Shown one piece after another: positions 49,542-59,602 of a stretch of DNA of 64,000 nucleotides. Location of the stretch: assembly GCF_027023865.1 (NCBI RefSeq), contig NZ_JALVUC010000014.1, positions 32,778 to 96,777 on the forward strand, given 5' to 3'. This stretch comes from Thermococcus sp. (lineage in GTDB: Archaea > Methanobacteriota_B > Thermococci > Thermococcales > Thermococcaceae). Positions within the stretch are counted from its first letter, which is position 1; each line of letters begins with the position of its first letter. Both the position numbers and the translations under genes were made by a program. The notes under the pieces were generated by a model that saw only the letters and a list, made by a program, of their open reading frames with translations, was not told the origin of the DNA and searched no databases.

Positions 49542-49955
49542 GTGAAAAAGAGGCTTTCCCTTCTAATCTTTGTCCTCATACTTCCCTCAATATGGACATT
49601 CAGGGAAGTGCATCGACCTGGGAATCAAGAGATCTCCCTTCCGTCCTACGTAGTTTTCCAGGACAAGATAGCCTCAACGGCCCTTGACTATTGCTATCAG
49701 TACAACCCGGACTGGAGGTGCACCGGCGTTACCCTCTGCGCCTGGCCCAACGATACGGCAACGGTCGTCCTATACGCCAACTATACGATTAGCTGCACCG
49801 GCCTAACGTGTCGTCCCGTTAATGGAACATATTACAAAGCTGTCATAAACACAACCGACTGGAGAGTTATAGAGTTCGAGCCCGCGAACGAGGACATCTT
49901 CCAGGAAGTCGTATCCGAATGCGAGCGGGTGTGGAATGCAACGGAAAAGAAGTAG
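49542..49955 (+). CDS. Secreted or anchored small protein, unknown function
   Basis: 137 residues with start GTG 49542 (TTG 49536 also possible). It has an N-terminal hydrophobic segment (LSLLIFVLILPSIWTF) and four cysteines that could form two disulphides (YCYQYNPDWRC, TLCAW, SCTGLTC). Sequons (NDT, NYT, NGT, NTT, NAT) suggest export and glycosylation. The ribosome-binding site CTGGGGGAATTAC is weak. It is the only gene in this island without an evident frameshift. Confidence 0.6.
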   Translation: MKKRLSLLIFVLILPSIWTFREVHRPGNQEISLPSYVVFQDKIASTALDYCYQYNPDWRCTGVTLCAWPNDTATVVLYANYTISCTGLTCRPVNGTYYKAVINTTDWRVIEFEPANEDIFQEVVSECERVWNATEKK

Positions 49956-50082
49956 GAGAGAGTAAATTCATGTTTCATCACGCTCCAAGTGTTTTGAAGG
50001 GTGACTTTTTGCGTGAATGTATTTATAAACATGGCAGATTACTCTTATTTCTTTTGCCCCGTTACTATTGTAAAACTAGGTT

Positions 50083-50175
50083 CCAAATAAACTTATACTC
50101 AAAAAAAAAGAAAGAAACTTTACTGATAGTAAAAGGAAAAGGTTATATGGGATAATGTGCATTGAGTTATGAAAA
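50083..50175 (+). promoter_or_regulatory. Promoter segment, copy B of a duplicated element
   Basis: Matches copy A at 47719-47812 nearly throughout, with a TATA core (GGTTATATGGGATAA, about 50140-50154). The 127 nt before it (49956-50082) contain nothing I can identify. The match ends just after ATGAAAAC, before the ribosome-binding site GAGGAGGTAGGTGA of the next gene. Confidence 0.7.
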
Positions 50176-50203
50176 CAAGACTTGAGGAGGTAGGTGATTG
50201 GTG

Positions 50204-51155
50204 GTGAAGAGCTTACATCTCATCTCCATTTTTCTTGCGGCTCTCCTCGTTGGAACGCTCGTTGGTTACTATGGACATCAGCCAAAGTCCAATGTTACAT
50301 CCCCTGAGCTCTGCGTTCTTAAGGAGTATTCAGGGGATTTAGATGGTTTAACTCTCATAGGGGAGTTTGATGGGGTAAAAGTATACGACAGAAAAGGGAC
50401 ATACATCATTGACGACGGAAAATCAAAGCATCTCCTCAACGCGAGTGAAGTCTTTTTCTTCAACTGGGGCTTCGTTGCCCTCAGGAATGAGAGCGAGGTG
50501 AGAGCGGTTCCCTTTGTGAAGTTCAGCGTTGACCAGTACGGCAGAACCAACGTGAGCACCGGCAACTTGACCGCGGAGGTCCCGGTTGTTGTTCTGAGAG
50601 CCTGTGGTTACGATGGGAAACCCCTCTGGAACCTCACGTTCTCTGGCTACACCTGGGCCTACGACAGCGGGAAATATGGGGTTAAGGAGAACGGAACGGC
50701 CGTTCCGGGAATTCTGGCGACCAACACGAGCGACTACCTCTATGCCCTCGTTTATCAGGCCTCCCCAAGGCAGTTCTCGGACCTCAGGAGGTATGCACCG
50801 GACGACTACTTTTACGTTTTCGGCAAAAACGGAACCGTCAGGGAGTTTGACCTTGGCGGGGGTTACGTCCCCATCAGGAACACCTTCCTTCTTTCCAACG
50901 GTAGCTACGTCCTCATGGGGACTTGAGCAACCCCAGCTTGATGGCTCGCCTCAGTCCGGCTACGTCATGATTCTGAACGGAACAAAAGTAATTTGGAGCA
51001 GACTCTTCCAGATAAACGACCCGAGCTGTCTCTGCTACGTCATTCCCGGCTGGGGCGGGATTGACAAAAACGGCTGTGCCCTCTTCGGTCTCTACGACGG
51101 TGAGGGTCGGTACTGCAACGGAAAGTTCACGTACGTTGCGAACTTAACAGGGTAG
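50204..51155 (+). pseudogene. Secreted or anchored protein with single-base frameshift
   Basis: Start GTG 50204 follows GGAGGTAGGTGATTG, with an N-terminal signal/anchor (LHLISIFLAALLVGTLVGYY). The first frame stops at 50924-50926. Removing one T of TT at 50923-50924 restores one frame of about 316 residues to 51155. The body is beta-rich, with repeats resembling a propeller or YVTN-like fold (FDGVKVYDRKGTYIIDDG; YFYVFGKNGTVREFDLGG), and ends FTYVANLTG. It would otherwise be a typical Thermococcales outer-face protein. Confidence 0.7.
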
Positions 51156-51195
51156 ATAACAGGGTAGAGCCCGTGTAAGGGATAAGTTTTGGGGG

Positions 51196-53052
51196 CTAAG
51201 CCCCCATCCTCTTTCTAACAACATCCAACGCCTTCTCGGCATCTTCCCTGAACTCAGGGAGACCGAGCTCTTCCATCGTCTCAGGCAGTGGAACACCAAG
51301 TTCTTCATCCCAGCCCCTCAGCCTGTAGAACTCCCTTCTGGCCTCAAGGAAGTCCTTGTGGTCAATGAAGGCCGCGTTACCCTCTGCCGGACCGTCGGGT
51401 TCAGGTTCCCACCAGCGCGGCGGAATAACGTCGTCAAGAGGTGGCGTAACCCAGTCGAGGACGTTGTGTATCCTCGCTATGTTCTCAACGCCCCAGGCCC
51501 TTCTCCGCAGTTCATCAACCGTCCACTCCTCGCCGGTGACAACGCTGTAGAGCCTCGCGAGGTCTTCAAGTTTGTAGGGCACAAACTTGCACGTGCCGAG
51601 CATGTCGGTGATGTAGCTCTCGTCCCTGCCCTCTATGAGCGACGGTACAAGCTCTTTCGCCGGCCCCTGGTTCGGGAGCTGGTGGGGCCTCGGCCAGCCG
51701 CGGAGGTGGGAAGCGCCAACGTCAGCTGTGGCGTAGCTCAAGGCGTATGTCCTCCTTCCGCGCGGATCCCATGCCGGTGCCTCCATTCCTTTGACGTGGA
51801 CGGCTAAGTTGCATCCCCTGCTGAGCCTCTCACAGGCCCTTTTTACCCCGTCCGCCAGGATGGCCCCAAAGCCCCTCCTCTCGGCCATCAGCCTGATGAG
51901 CCTCTCCTCTGCCTCCTCATCGCCGAAGCCCTTGACTGGAAATCCTATCTCGTCTTCACCAATCAGACCGTGCTCAACCATTTCAAAGAGCCAGGCTATT
52001 GTATTCCCTGTAGCTATGCTATCTAGCCCAAGGTTGTTGACGAGCCAGTTGAAATATGCCACCACTGGGAAGTTGAAGACACCCGTTGAGGCACCGAGCA
52101 TCGCTATGCTCTCATATTCGGGCTTTACTCGGATTTTTCTGCCCTTGTATTCCACCTCAACGTAGCGAGCGCACTTTATCGGGCAGCTCTTTCCATGGAC
52201 GAACCATTCTGGCTCGACCTCATACTTCTTGACCTCGTCTCCACCGAGCTTTGAGGCTAATTCGTCCGGGATGTAGGGTCTTGAGAAGTTGTATGCCGGG
52301 CTCATACCAAGACTTGCTGAACTCCTGAGGGAGTCGCTAGTTCCGTAGCTCCTCGTGTGCTCGTACTTCGGGTTCGTAGCGAACTCGTCGTAGAATTCCT
52401 GCCACAGCTCCTGGAACTTCTCGGGGCTGGCTACAGGGGGCTTTTCGCCCGCCTCAACCACGACCGCTTTAACCTTTTTACTCCCGAGGACGGTTCCTAA
52501 TCCACCCCTCCCGCTCGCTCTCTCCGTGTCGTAGATTACGTTCGCTATCCTGCTGAGCCTCTCGCCGGCTGGCCCAACTAAGGCGATGCTCGCCTTTGGG
52601 TGCTCCTTCCATATCTCTTTGGCAACTTCGTAGTTGCCCTTACCCCAGAGGTGCCCCGCGGGGAGAACTTCCACCTCCCCGTCGTGGATGTACAAGTAAA
52701 CCGGCTCCTCGCTCTTCCCCTCGATTACCAGCGCGTCAAAGTGCCCCTTCAACTTCGGCCCGAAGGCATCTCCACCGCTGGAGTCGCTGATCAGTCCTGT
52801 CTCTGGGCTTTTGCTCACCGCGATCACCTTGCTCGAACCCGGGATAAGGCCTGTCATCCCACCTGGTGCGAAGACGAACTTGTTGGCCGGGCTGAGCGGA
52901 TCCGTTCCAGGCGGAACTTCCCTGTAAATCAAGTAGTAGCCGAGGCCCTTTCCGCCTATGAACTTCCTTATGGCCTCGTCCGGTAGCTCCTCGTAGGTGA
53001 TCTTCCCCTCTGTCAGGTTAACGCGCGCAATCCTGTTTTGGTATCCGAACAT
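51196..53052 (-). CDS. Tungsten-containing aldehyde:ferredoxin oxidoreductase family protein
   Basis: Oxidises aldehydes to acids with ferredoxin using a tungstopterin and an iron-sulphur cluster. Family features: FIGGKGLGYYLI, ASGRGGLGTVLGSKKVKAVV, a PEYESIAMLGAS stretch, and a C-terminal YYRLRGWDEE-like end (REFYRLRGWDEELG). The 618-residue length is right. The cluster site normally reads C-x2-C-x3-C; here it is G-x2-C-x3-C (GKSCPIKC), with the fourth Cys in LGTCKFV. This may be a WOR4-like enzyme, but the subtype is not certain. ATG 53052 follows GAGGGGGTGCGTC. Confidence 0.9.
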   Translation of the reverse strand: MFGYQNRIARVNLTEGKITYEELPDEAIRKFIGGKGLGYYLIYREVPPGTDPLSPANKFVFAPGGMTGLIPGSSKVIAVSKSPETGLISDSSGGDAFGPKLKGHFDALVIEGKSEEPVYLYIHDGEVEVLPAGHLWGKGNYEVAKEIWKEHPKASIALVGPAGERLSRIANVIYDTERASGRGGLGTVLGSKKVKAVVVEAGEKPPVASPEKFQELWQEFYDEFATNPKYEHTRSYGTSDSLRSSASLGMSPAYNFSRPYIPDELASKLGGDEVKKYEVEPEWFVHGKSCPIKCARYVEVEYKGRKIRVKPEYESIAMLGASTGVFNFPVVAYFNWLVNNLGLDSIATGNTIAWLFEMVEHGLIGEDEIGFPVKGFGDEEAEERLIRLMAERRGFGAILADGVKRACERLSRGCNLAVHVKGMEAPAWDPRGRRTYALSYATADVGASHLRGWPRPHQLPNQGPAKELVPSLIEGRDESYITDMLGTCKFVPYKLEDLARLYSVVTGEEWTVDELRRRAWGVENIARIHNVLDWVTPPLDDVIPPRWWEPEPDGPAEGNAAFIDHKDFLEARREFYRLRGWDEELGVPLPETMEELGLPEFREDAEKALDVVRKRMGA

Positions 53053-53879
53053 CAGACGCACCCCCTCGCTTTTTCCCTATCCTCAGCCGAAAGCCTCCAG
53101 CCCATCGCTCCTGCATTTTCCTCAACGTGCTCTTTTCTGCCTGCCTTTGGAATCGCCACGACGTTCTTCTCGCAGATGAGATAGTTGAGCGCGACCTGAG
53201 CTGCCGTCCTGTTGTAATCCTTCCCTATCTGCTCCAAGCACTTGTTTCTGGCGAGGGTTCCCTTCTCCAGCGGGGTATAGGCTATAAGAATCATTTTCTC
53301 CCGCTTCATATAGTCGAGAAGACCTGTTGTTTCAGGCCATCTATCTTTGAGAGAGTACTTGACCTCGTTCACCACAATCTCATACTTCCTCATCGCCCCC
53401 TGAGAGCGCTTGAGAAGCTTGAGGTCGAAGTTGCTCACGTCGATGTACCTAATGAGTCCTTCATCAATGAGTTCCTCAAGGGTGTGGAGGGTCTTTTCAA
53501 TCTTCTCCCAACTGTCCCCAGGCCAGTGAAGGAGGTAGAGGTCTATGTAAGTGCCAAGTCTCTTTGCACTCGCCCTTGCGGCCTTTTTGGCCTCACCGTG
53601 GCCGAAGTGGCTTGGCCATACCTTGCTGATTATGAATATTTCCTCACGGTCAAAGCCCTCTATCGCTTTTCCAACGAGTTCCTCACTGTGGCCTGCGCCG
53701 TAAAACTCAGCCGTGTCGATGAGGTTGATCCCAAGACCAAGGCCGTAGCGGAGAACATCCACACTCTCCTTGTCCCTTGAATAGTCTGGAGTCTCATAAC
53801 CACCGATTCCCCACGTGCCCATGTCGATGGAAGTAACTTTCCCATCACCTATCCTCTTCAAATCTAAAACCTTCTGCAT
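53052..53879 (-). CDS. Aldo/keto reductase
   Basis: NAD(P)H-dependent oxidoreductase with the beta-barrel motifs NLIDTAEFYGAGHSE (catalytic Asp and Tyr), IISKVWPSHFG (Lys), and YLLHWPGDSW (His). The 275-residue length is normal. It precedes and overlaps the AOR-family gene by 1 nt (TGATG), so the pair may act together on an alcohol-aldehyde-acid series. The substrate is unknown. Confidence 0.92.
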   Translation of the reverse strand: MQKVLDLKRIGDGKVTSIDMGTWGIGGYETPDYSRDKESVDVLRYGLGLGINLIDTAEFYGAGHSEELVGKAIEGFDREEIFIISKVWPSHFGHGEAKKAARASAKRLGTYIDLYLLHWPGDSWEKIEKTLHTLEELIDEGLIRYIDVSNFDLKLLKRSQGAMRKYEIVVNEVKYSLKDRWPETTGLLDYMKREKMILIAYTPLEKGTLARNKCLEQIGKDYNRTAAQVALNYLICEKNVVAIPKAGRKEHVEENAGAMGWRLSAEDREKARGCV

Positions 53880-53988
53880 ATTCTACACCTCTTAGGGTTA
53901 GGACTTCAAACCTAATTAAAGTTTCTGTCTGAACGCTAAGATAGTTGGACAAACGTGGCCTTTTTAACATGGACCACCAACGGCCTCC

Positions 53989-54582
53989 ATGCGGCATTTC
54001 ATAATGGGGTTTGAACGCAAAATGGTTGCACTGGGCAACGCGCCCCACAGGGGTGGCTTGACTCGAGCCAACGGCTTCTTCTTTATGGGGGTTCCTAAGG
54101 ACTACTCGGGGAACTACAAGGCAGACTGTTTAGCCTTTGAACGGAGGCACGGCTTGAAAAACTTCGTTGGCTTCATGACGGCCGCTGATATTGGAAAGGT
54201 TCTCTCCACTGCCAAAAACGGGAGTGTTACTGCCTACATCACCGCTGGAATAACAAACCCAGCTATAGCCGGTGAAGAGCCACCTCCCTGGAAGTCGGGG
54301 ACTATAAACATAGCCCTCGTAGTCGAGGAAGGCTTAACGGTCGGCGCAATGGCCAACGCTATAATGACGGCAACCGAGGCAAAGACTTACACCCTGTTAA
54401 GGCTCGGCTACAACGTGACTGGAACAACGAGCGATGGGATAGAAGTTTTTGCCTTTGAAGGGGAGAAGGAGTGGACGGGGACGGCGACGGAACTAGGCCT
54501 AAACGTTGGTAAGGCCGTGAGGCGAGCCTTGGAGGAAAGCTTGAGAAGGTGGGAGAAGACAAGAGCTATGGAACTGTGTTAG
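53989..54582 (+). CDS. cbiZ: Adenosylcobinamide amidohydrolase CbiZ
   Basis: Removes the aminopropanol arm from salvaged adenosylcobinamide (or pseudo-B12) to give cobyric acid. The signature [20 protein letters not shown] and [20 protein letters not shown] followed by [11 protein letters not shown] is typical. The 197-residue length fits. No ribosome-binding site is seen; a TATA-like CTTTTTAACA at about 53957-53966 suggests a near-leaderless message. The stop overlaps cobT by 4 nt on the other strand. Confidence 0.92.
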   Translation: MRHFIMGFERKMVALGNAPHRGGLTRANGFFFMGVPKDYSGNYKADCLAFERRHGLKNFVGFMTAADIGKVLSTAKNGSVTAYITAGITNPAIAGEEPPPWKSGTINIALVVEEGLTVGAMANAIMTATEAKTYTLLRLGYNVTGTTSDGIEVFAFEGEKEWTGTATELGLNVGKAVRRALEESLRRWEKTRAMELC

Positions 54583-55589
54583 CTTCCCGTTTTCATCCCT
54601 ATTAGCTTCCTGTAAAGCTCCTCCACTTTTCCGCTCACTTCCTCAGGTGAGAAGCCGGCCTTGACCGCTAACCACGTAGCCCCCCCAGCGCCAACCCCCT
54701 CCTTAACGTAACCGCGCTCGTAGTCTCTCAGACCCTTGAACTCGCTCTCAGAGAAGTCTAGGTCAGCTGAATAAGTTATTACCCCTATCCCTTTCGCCGT
54801 CTTAAGGAATGTCGCACTTCTATCGTTAACCACCCACTTGGTAGTCGCTACCATACAACGGTCAAGACTTTCGCCGAGTGCCTTTAAAAGGGCTGAAGCC
54901 GCCAACATCTGAGTTCCACCTGCGAGGACAACACTTTTCCTGAAGCCGAGGGAAAGGCCTACCACCGTTGCCATCATAGGATCGCCGAATTGTCTCAGGG
55001 CTTCGAGCGGATTGTCCTTGAGCTGGCCCCGCTCGATTCCTGCCCTCCCAAAGGCTTCAGCTATGACTTCTTCCTTGAGGCTCTGCGGGTTGTCTGGAGA
55101 AGCCGACGAGGTTCTGGATTCATATCCGAGCGCCCAGAGGACGGCTTGGGCCGTTGTAGTTCCCCCGGGGGTTGATTCCCCTATGACGAGCTCTTTAACA
55201 GACGACTTATTCAGCTCCTCTCCGAGAAGCTTAGCGTTCTTGATTATCTCCCCGAATTCTGGTAAAGCTGGCTCCCTCCTGAAGTCCCTTCCAACGGCGC
55301 TACTTATGTGGACGTGGGGAATCAGCGGGGCAAGGTAGGTCCCCCCTCTCACAACCAGAACCGGAAAGTTCGCCAGTTCCTTCGCCGCCTTGGTGATTAT
55401 AGCTGGCGTTGGGTGTCCCTCCGGCGTTACTGGAATAACGTCAATAGTTAGGGGCTTCTCATGGAAAAGGTATTCAGCATCAGCCACCGGAGTGAGCTTC
55501 GTTAGTTCGGGAGTTGCTCCTGCAACGCTTATTCCTGGAACAGTACTTATTTCGGTGTTTCCTAAGACGAGCAGGAATAGGCTCTCCAT
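54579..55589 (-). CDS. cobT: Nicotinate-nucleotide:dimethylbenzimidazole phosphoribosyltransferase-like CobT (archaeal)
   Basis: Activates the lower ligand base of cobamides. Archaeal members (336 residues here) show [50 protein letters not shown] and [16 protein letters not shown] 55589 follows CGGTGGTCGTT. It is divergent from cobQ across a 69-nt gap with TATA elements for both directions. Confidence 0.9.
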   Translation of the reverse strand: MESLFLLVLGNTEISTVPGISVAGATPELTKLTPVADAEYLFHEKPLTIDVIPVTPEGHPTPAIITKAAKELANFPVLVVRGGTYLAPLIPHVHISSAVGRDFRREPALPEFGEIIKNAKLLGEELNKSSVKELVIGESTPGGTTTAQAVLWALGYESRTSSASPDNPQSLKEEVIAEAFGRAGIERGQLKDNPLEALRQFGDPMMATVVGLSLGFRKSVVLAGGTQMLAASALLKALGESLDRCMVATTKWVVNDRSATFLKTAKGIGVITYSADLDFSESEFKGLRDYERGYVKEGVGAGGATWLAVKAGFSPEEVSGKVEELYRKLIGMKTGS

Positions 55590-55658
55590 AACGACCACCG
55601 ATGGAGTTTTTATCCAAGGGTTTATATGTCCTTTCCCCCAACTGGTTATGGTGGGATA

Positions 55659-57110
55659 ATGGGAAAGGCTCTGATGGTTCAGGGGACATCCTCAGGAGCG
55701 GGCAAGTCTCTCCTGGTAACGGCGTTGTGTAGGATTTTCTCAAACCTCGGCTACGATGTCGTCCCCTTCAAGAGCCAGAACATGAGCCTGAACTCCGCTC
55801 CCAGCATAGAGGGCGGTGAGATAAGTCGCGCTCAGTATCTGCAGGCTATCGCCTGTATGAAAAAGCCCAGCGTGAAGTTCAACCCTATTCTCCTCAAGCC
55901 CGAGGGGAGAATGAGGAGCCAGATCGTCTTCATGGGGAAACCAATAGGTAGCGTCTCCGCTAAAGATTATATGCTCTCACGGAAGGAGGAGCTGTTCCAA
56001 AAGACCATGAACGTCCTCGATGGATTGAAGGCGAGACATGATCTCGTTTTAATTGAAGGCGCAGGCAGTCCGGTCGAGATAAACCTAAAGGACTATGACA
56101 TAGCCAACATGCGCGTGGCAAAGCACACCAACGCGAGGGTTATTCTCGTTACGGACATAGACCGCGGTGGAAGCTTCGCCTCGATAGTAGGCACAATGGA
56201 GCTTTTGAGTGAGGAGGAGCAAAACCTAGTCCTCGGCTTCGTCTTCAACAAGTTCCGCGGCGATGCCTCCCTGCTAAAGCCGGGCTTTGATTACCTTGAG
56301 GGACGCTATGGCAAGCCGACCCTCGGCGTTATCCCATATATTGAGCACCGCCTGCCCGAGGAGGATTCTCTAGCCGAGTTCCCAAAGGTGAAGGGCGATC
56401 TGCACATCCAGATAATCAAACTCCCGCACATAAGCAACTTCACGGACTTTGAGCCCCTTCACTGGGCGAACGGCGTTGATTACATCACGAGGGCCGAGGA
56501 AATAAGGGGTGATATCATCATTGTTCCAGGGAGCAAGAACACGGTTGATGATCTGCTATGGATGCGTGAAAACGGGATTGAAGATGCCATACTACAAGCC
56601 CATCGCGAAGGAGCTTTCGTCGTCGGAATCTGCGGAGGCTTTCAGATGCTCGGAAAAGAGATTGTAGATGAAGTTGAGTCCAAGCGCGGTAAGGTTAAGG
56701 GAATCGGCCTTCTCCCGTCAAAAACTGTCTTCACAGCGAAAAAGCGGACAAACCATCTCAACACGAGGGTCCTCTGGGAACCGGCGAGGGAGATGGAGGT
56801 TGAAGGCTACGAAATAAGAATGGGACGTTCGATCTCGGACAGGCCGTTTTCAGTCATAACCTCGGTGAACGGTGCCAAAGCTCTCGAACCAGAGGGTGCT
56901 ATAGGTGAGAGGGCCTTTGGAACCTACCTGCACGGCATATTCCACAACTTCGTCTTCACCGAGCGCTTTTTAAACTTCTTCAGGTTGGAGAAGGGGCTTG
57001 AACCTGTTTCGGTTAAAGGGTGGGACATAGAGGAGGAGATTGAGAGGTTCGCGCGGGTTGTTGAGGAAAACCTCGACGTGGGGAGGATTTTAGGGGAGCT
57101 TGGACTCTGA
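55659..57110 (+). CDS. cobQ: Cobyric acid synthase
   Basis: Amidates four side chains of adenosylcobyrinic acid a,c-diamide using glutamine and ATP. Synthetase motifs: [43 protein letters not shown]. Glutaminase motif: [12 protein letters not shown] (Cys near 328) and [10 protein letters not shown]. 483 residues. ATG 55659 lies behind GGTGGGATA; TATA GGTTTATATG near 55618-55627. Also called CbiP. The end overlaps the broken membrane-protein gene by 21 nt. Confidence 0.95.
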   Translation: MGKALMVQGTSSGAGKSLLVTALCRIFSNLGYDVVPFKSQNMSLNSAPSIEGGEISRAQYLQAIACMKKPSVKFNPILLKPEGRMRSQIVFMGKPIGSVSAKDYMLSRKEELFQKTMNVLDGLKARHDLVLIEGAGSPVEINLKDYDIANMRVAKHTNARVILVTDIDRGGSFASIVGTMELLSEEEQNLVLGFVFNKFRGDASLLKPGFDYLEGRYGKPTLGVIPYIEHRLPEEDSLAEFPKVKGDLHIQIIKLPHISNFTDFEPLHWANGVDYITRAEEIRGDIIIVPGSKNTVDDLLWMRENGIEDAILQAHREGAFVVGICGGFQMLGKEIVDEVESKRGKVKGIGLLPSKTVFTAKKRTNHLNTRVLWEPAREMEVEGYEIRMGRSISDRPFSVITSVNGAKALEPEGAIGERAFGTYLHGIFHNFVFTERFLNFFRLEKGLEPVSVKGWDIEEEIERFARVVEENLDVGRILGELGL

Positions 57111-57702
57111 GAGTTCTTTGCTCCTTATCTTTAGAAGGTTTTTCCGCATCGTGTACACGGCTGGGGCCATTGAGATAAAGGAGATAAGAAGTGAAAATCC
57201 AACGACCGTCGATATTGGGAACACCAGAAATAATAGAACTCCCGTATACCAGAAGAAAATGTAAAGAAAAGCGCTAATGACTGGTACAAGAACGGCAACG
57301 GTCAGGAGATAGTATACGGAAATCGAAAAGTCAACAGATGTCCTGCGGGCGAAGTTCAGTGAGGCAAGGATAACTCTTGGGTGAAAGTATTGTCCTTGGG
57401 GTTATTTTCTCGCAGGACTTCTTGGACTCCAAGGTGAGCACTCTGAGAGACACTTTATTGGCGTCCTTAGCGAAGGGGAAGAGCATCCCAAGAAAGAAAA
57501 TTATAGGGATCCATCCAAGGAACTTACTGTGCAAGTAGCACGCCACATCGAATATGCCAACGAGACCAGTTATACCCAAGCTTAACCCCAGTAAGGCCTT
57601 TTTAATCTCGGGGGTTCTGTATCTGGCTTTTTTCCATACTAGCCACAGGAGGGTAACGACCCCTACAACGAGTAGGTTCATAACAGGGAGCAGGACCTCC
57701 AT
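57090..57702 (-). pseudogene. Multi-pass membrane protein, frameshifted
   Basis: ATG 57702 starts a hydrophobic protein (VMNLLVVGVVTLLWLVW; GWIPIIFFLGMLFPFA) that stops at 57331. In a second frame from about 57382 the sequence continues as PRVILASLNFARRTSVDF with three more membrane segments (YYLLTVAVLVPVISAFLYIF; GVLLFLVFPISTVVGFSLLI), ending ELSESKLP at 57090. One indel near 57375-57385 explains it. The whole would be about 204 residues with roughly six helices. It sits within the corrinoid cluster but on its own. Family unknown. Confidence 0.7.
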
Positions 57703-57748
57703 TTTCCCTCGAGGTCTTTAAACTGTGATGGGTTAAAAGGTTTCTTAG

Positions 57749-57961
57749 CTAAAAATAATCCTCTGGACTCTCCAGCTCCTTTGGAGGATGCCTTTTTCTC
57801 CACCAGAGCTTCAAACGTATGTACAGGTAGAACCCGAGGAAGATGAGCAGGCCTATGAGGAGCAGAACTATTCCTACAACCAAGAAGCCGAAGAAAAACA
57901 GCAGACCTAGAACTAGAATCCCAATGAAGGCCAGCGTGCTTTTAACCTTCTCACCCCTCAT
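57749..57961 (-). CDS. Small membrane protein, 70 residues, last gene of corrinoid operon
   Basis: Two strongly hydrophobic segments (LAFIGILVLGLLFFFGFLVV and VLLLIGLLIFLGFYLYI) and a basic tail (RLKLWWRKRHPP). ATG 57961 overlaps the cobY stop (ATGA), so it is translated with the operon. It may help position CobS or a transporter at the membrane; this is inference from position only. Confidence 0.72.
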   Translation of the reverse strand: MRGEKVKSTLAFIGILVLGLLFFFGFLVVGIVLLLIGLLIFLGFYLYIRLKLWWRKRHPPKELESPEDYF

Positions 57962-58497
57962 CTTCCCACCAGCTCGGCTATTCCCCTCGCAAGCTTTAAC
58001 TCTTCCGGTGTGTTCACGTTGAGCGCTAATAGGGGGTTGCTCATCTCAAAAAATCTCTCCCCTTCAGTCCCAACCGCGTTCAGCCCGACTACCGCGTATC
58101 CCTTGTAAACAGCCGGCTTCAAATCCTTTGGAACCCCCTCCAGCGGGAGGACGCCGGTTAGGCTGATCTTTCCGTCGAATGCCTTAGCTATGGCGGCAAT
58201 ATCTGATGCCCTAACAAAGGGCAGATCTGATGAAACACTGACAAAAGGGCCAAACTCTTGAAGAAGCCACCTCACGTCCTCCACGTAGCCCCTCCCCGGC
58301 GTCTCAATGAAGGGAACCCCTCCGCGGATGCACAGCTCCTTTGTTCTCGGTGTGTTCATTGAGAGGGCCACAACCGTCTCCCCCACTGCTGAAGCCTGAT
58401 CGTAAACTCTCAGGAGCATTGACTCCCCCCCGACCATCAGGACGGGCTTTTCCCTCCCCATACGCGTTGACTTTCCGCCGGCTAGGATGATTATCAC
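57958..58497 (-). CDS. cobY: GTP:adenosylcobinamide-phosphate guanylyltransferase CobY
   Basis: Archaeal replacement of CobU; activates adenosylcobinamide phosphate with [23 protein letters not shown] is the nucleotidyltransferase P-loop, [15 protein letters not shown] a conserved metal-binding aspartate. The GTG at 58497 overlaps the cobS stop (GTGA), giving 179 residues; a longer reading would run into cobS. Confidence 0.93.
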   Translation of the reverse strand: MIIILAGGKSTRMGREKPVLMVGGESMLLRVYDQASAVGETVVALSMNTPRTKELCIRGGVPFIETPGRGYVEDVRWLLQEFGPFVSVSSDLPFVRASDIAAIAKAFDGKISLTGVLPLEGVPKDLKPAVYKGYAVVGLNAVGTEGERFFEMSNPLLALNVNTPEELKLARGIAELVGR

Positions 58498-59189
58498 ACA
58501 CACCACCACACAAACGCCAAAACGAGCAACGTCCCCGCCCTCGTTATCTCGGCAATCGCTCCGAGGCAATCGCCGTTTATCCCACCAAAGTTTTTGAAGG
58601 AGAGCCGTATCATATAAGGGGCGAAGAGAAGGCCAACCAATCCTACGAGGGCTACTGGGTTGAAGAGGGCAACCGGAAGGTAAAGAATGGCATAGAGGAG
58701 CGTCCCGATGACTAACTGTCTTCTGCTCATCCCTTCCATGAAATATGCCCCTAATCCATGGCCGAGGGGTCTTTTTGTGCTCAACCCAAGGAGCATAGCG
58801 TATTTTGAGTTCAGCTCTGCTAGATAGATGGAATAAAACGGCACGAGAGGGAGGGAGTAAACCTGGAGGAAGAGAGCCATTGCAACAGCGAAGAGACCCG
58901 CTATACCCGTGTTTAGGTCCTTCATGGCCTTGATTTTTCGCTCGCGTTCGCCTTTGACCATTATCCCGTCCGCCCAGTCAGCAAGGCCGTCTAGGTGGAG
59001 GAGACCTATCGTTAAGTAGAGGGCCAGCACTGCAAGGATGTTTGCCAGTGGGAGCTTTAGGTAGAGCACCAGAACAGGAAGGGTTGAACTAATGGGGGCA
59101 ACGAGTGGGATTGCCCACAGCTCCTTTTGGATTTTCTCAAAGTCACCATTGACTGGAATCCTCGTGAGGAACGGCAGGATGTTTCTCAT
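58494..59189 (-). CDS. cobS: Adenosylcobinamide-GDP ribazoletransferase CobS
   Basis: Membrane enzyme that joins the lower ligand riboside to the activated corrinoid. [20 protein letters not shown] holds the DGxxD-like catalytic aspartates; [14 protein letters not shown] near 200 is another family motif. It has about six membrane segments over 231 residues. ATG 59189 overlaps the cobZ stop (ATGA). Confidence 0.95.
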   Translation of the reverse strand: MRNILPFLTRIPVNGDFEKIQKELWAIPLVAPISSTLPVLVLYLKLPLANILAVLALYLTIGLLHLDGLADWADGIMVKGERERKIKAMKDLNTGIAGLFAVAMALFLQVYSLPLVPFYSIYLAELNSKYAMLLGLSTKRPLGHGLGAYFMEGMSRRQLVIGTLLYAILYLPVALFNPVALVGLVGLLFAPYMIRLSFKNFGGINGDCLGAIAEITRAGTLLVLAFVWWCV

Positions 59190-59602
59190 TTAACATCCTC
59201 CTGGAAGAGCCTCGTCATGCAGCCAGCTATAAGTCCCCCTACTGCATCATCGAGAAATGGGGGAAGCCGCGCCAGGATTCCGGGCTTTTTGGTGTCATAG
59301 TAGAAAAAGTTGAAGAGCGCCATTTTTCCGCCAATGTACTCGGCGATGTTAATTCCAATCAGCTCGTCCGCGACCAGGTTCACAGGGTCGCCATCGACCT
59401 TAAAGCCCCCCTCAAGCAGGAGCGCTGCCATCAGGAGGGCTTGGATGTTGATATCATCAAGGTAGTGGAGCATGAGTTTTTTGAGCCTCCCCTGGACTTC
59501 CTCGGGGTTGTTACCGATGTATAACTCTATAGCAGCTTCTACCATTGCTTCAAGCGTCACGCCGTGTTCTTCGAGCCTTTGAAGAAGTTCTCCACTCTTC
59601 AC
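59186..59602 (-). CDS. cobZ: Alpha-ribazole phosphatase CobZ (PgpA-like)
   Basis: Archaeal alternative to CobC, removing phosphate from the ribazole intermediate. The 138-residue protein resembles PgpA-type phosphatases: [20 protein letters not shown] and [20 protein letters not shown] followed by [10 protein letters not shown]. The GTG at 59602 overlaps the upstream gene stop, and the stop overlaps cobS, which supports a corrinoid role over phospholipid metabolism. Confidence 0.88.
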   Translation of the reverse strand: MKSGELLQRLEEHGVTLEAMVEAAIELYIGNNPEEVQGRLKKLMLHYLDDINIQALLMAALLLEGGFKVDGDPVNLVADELIGINIAEYIGGKMALFNFFYYDTKKPGILARLPPFLDDAVGGLIAGCMTRLFQEDVK

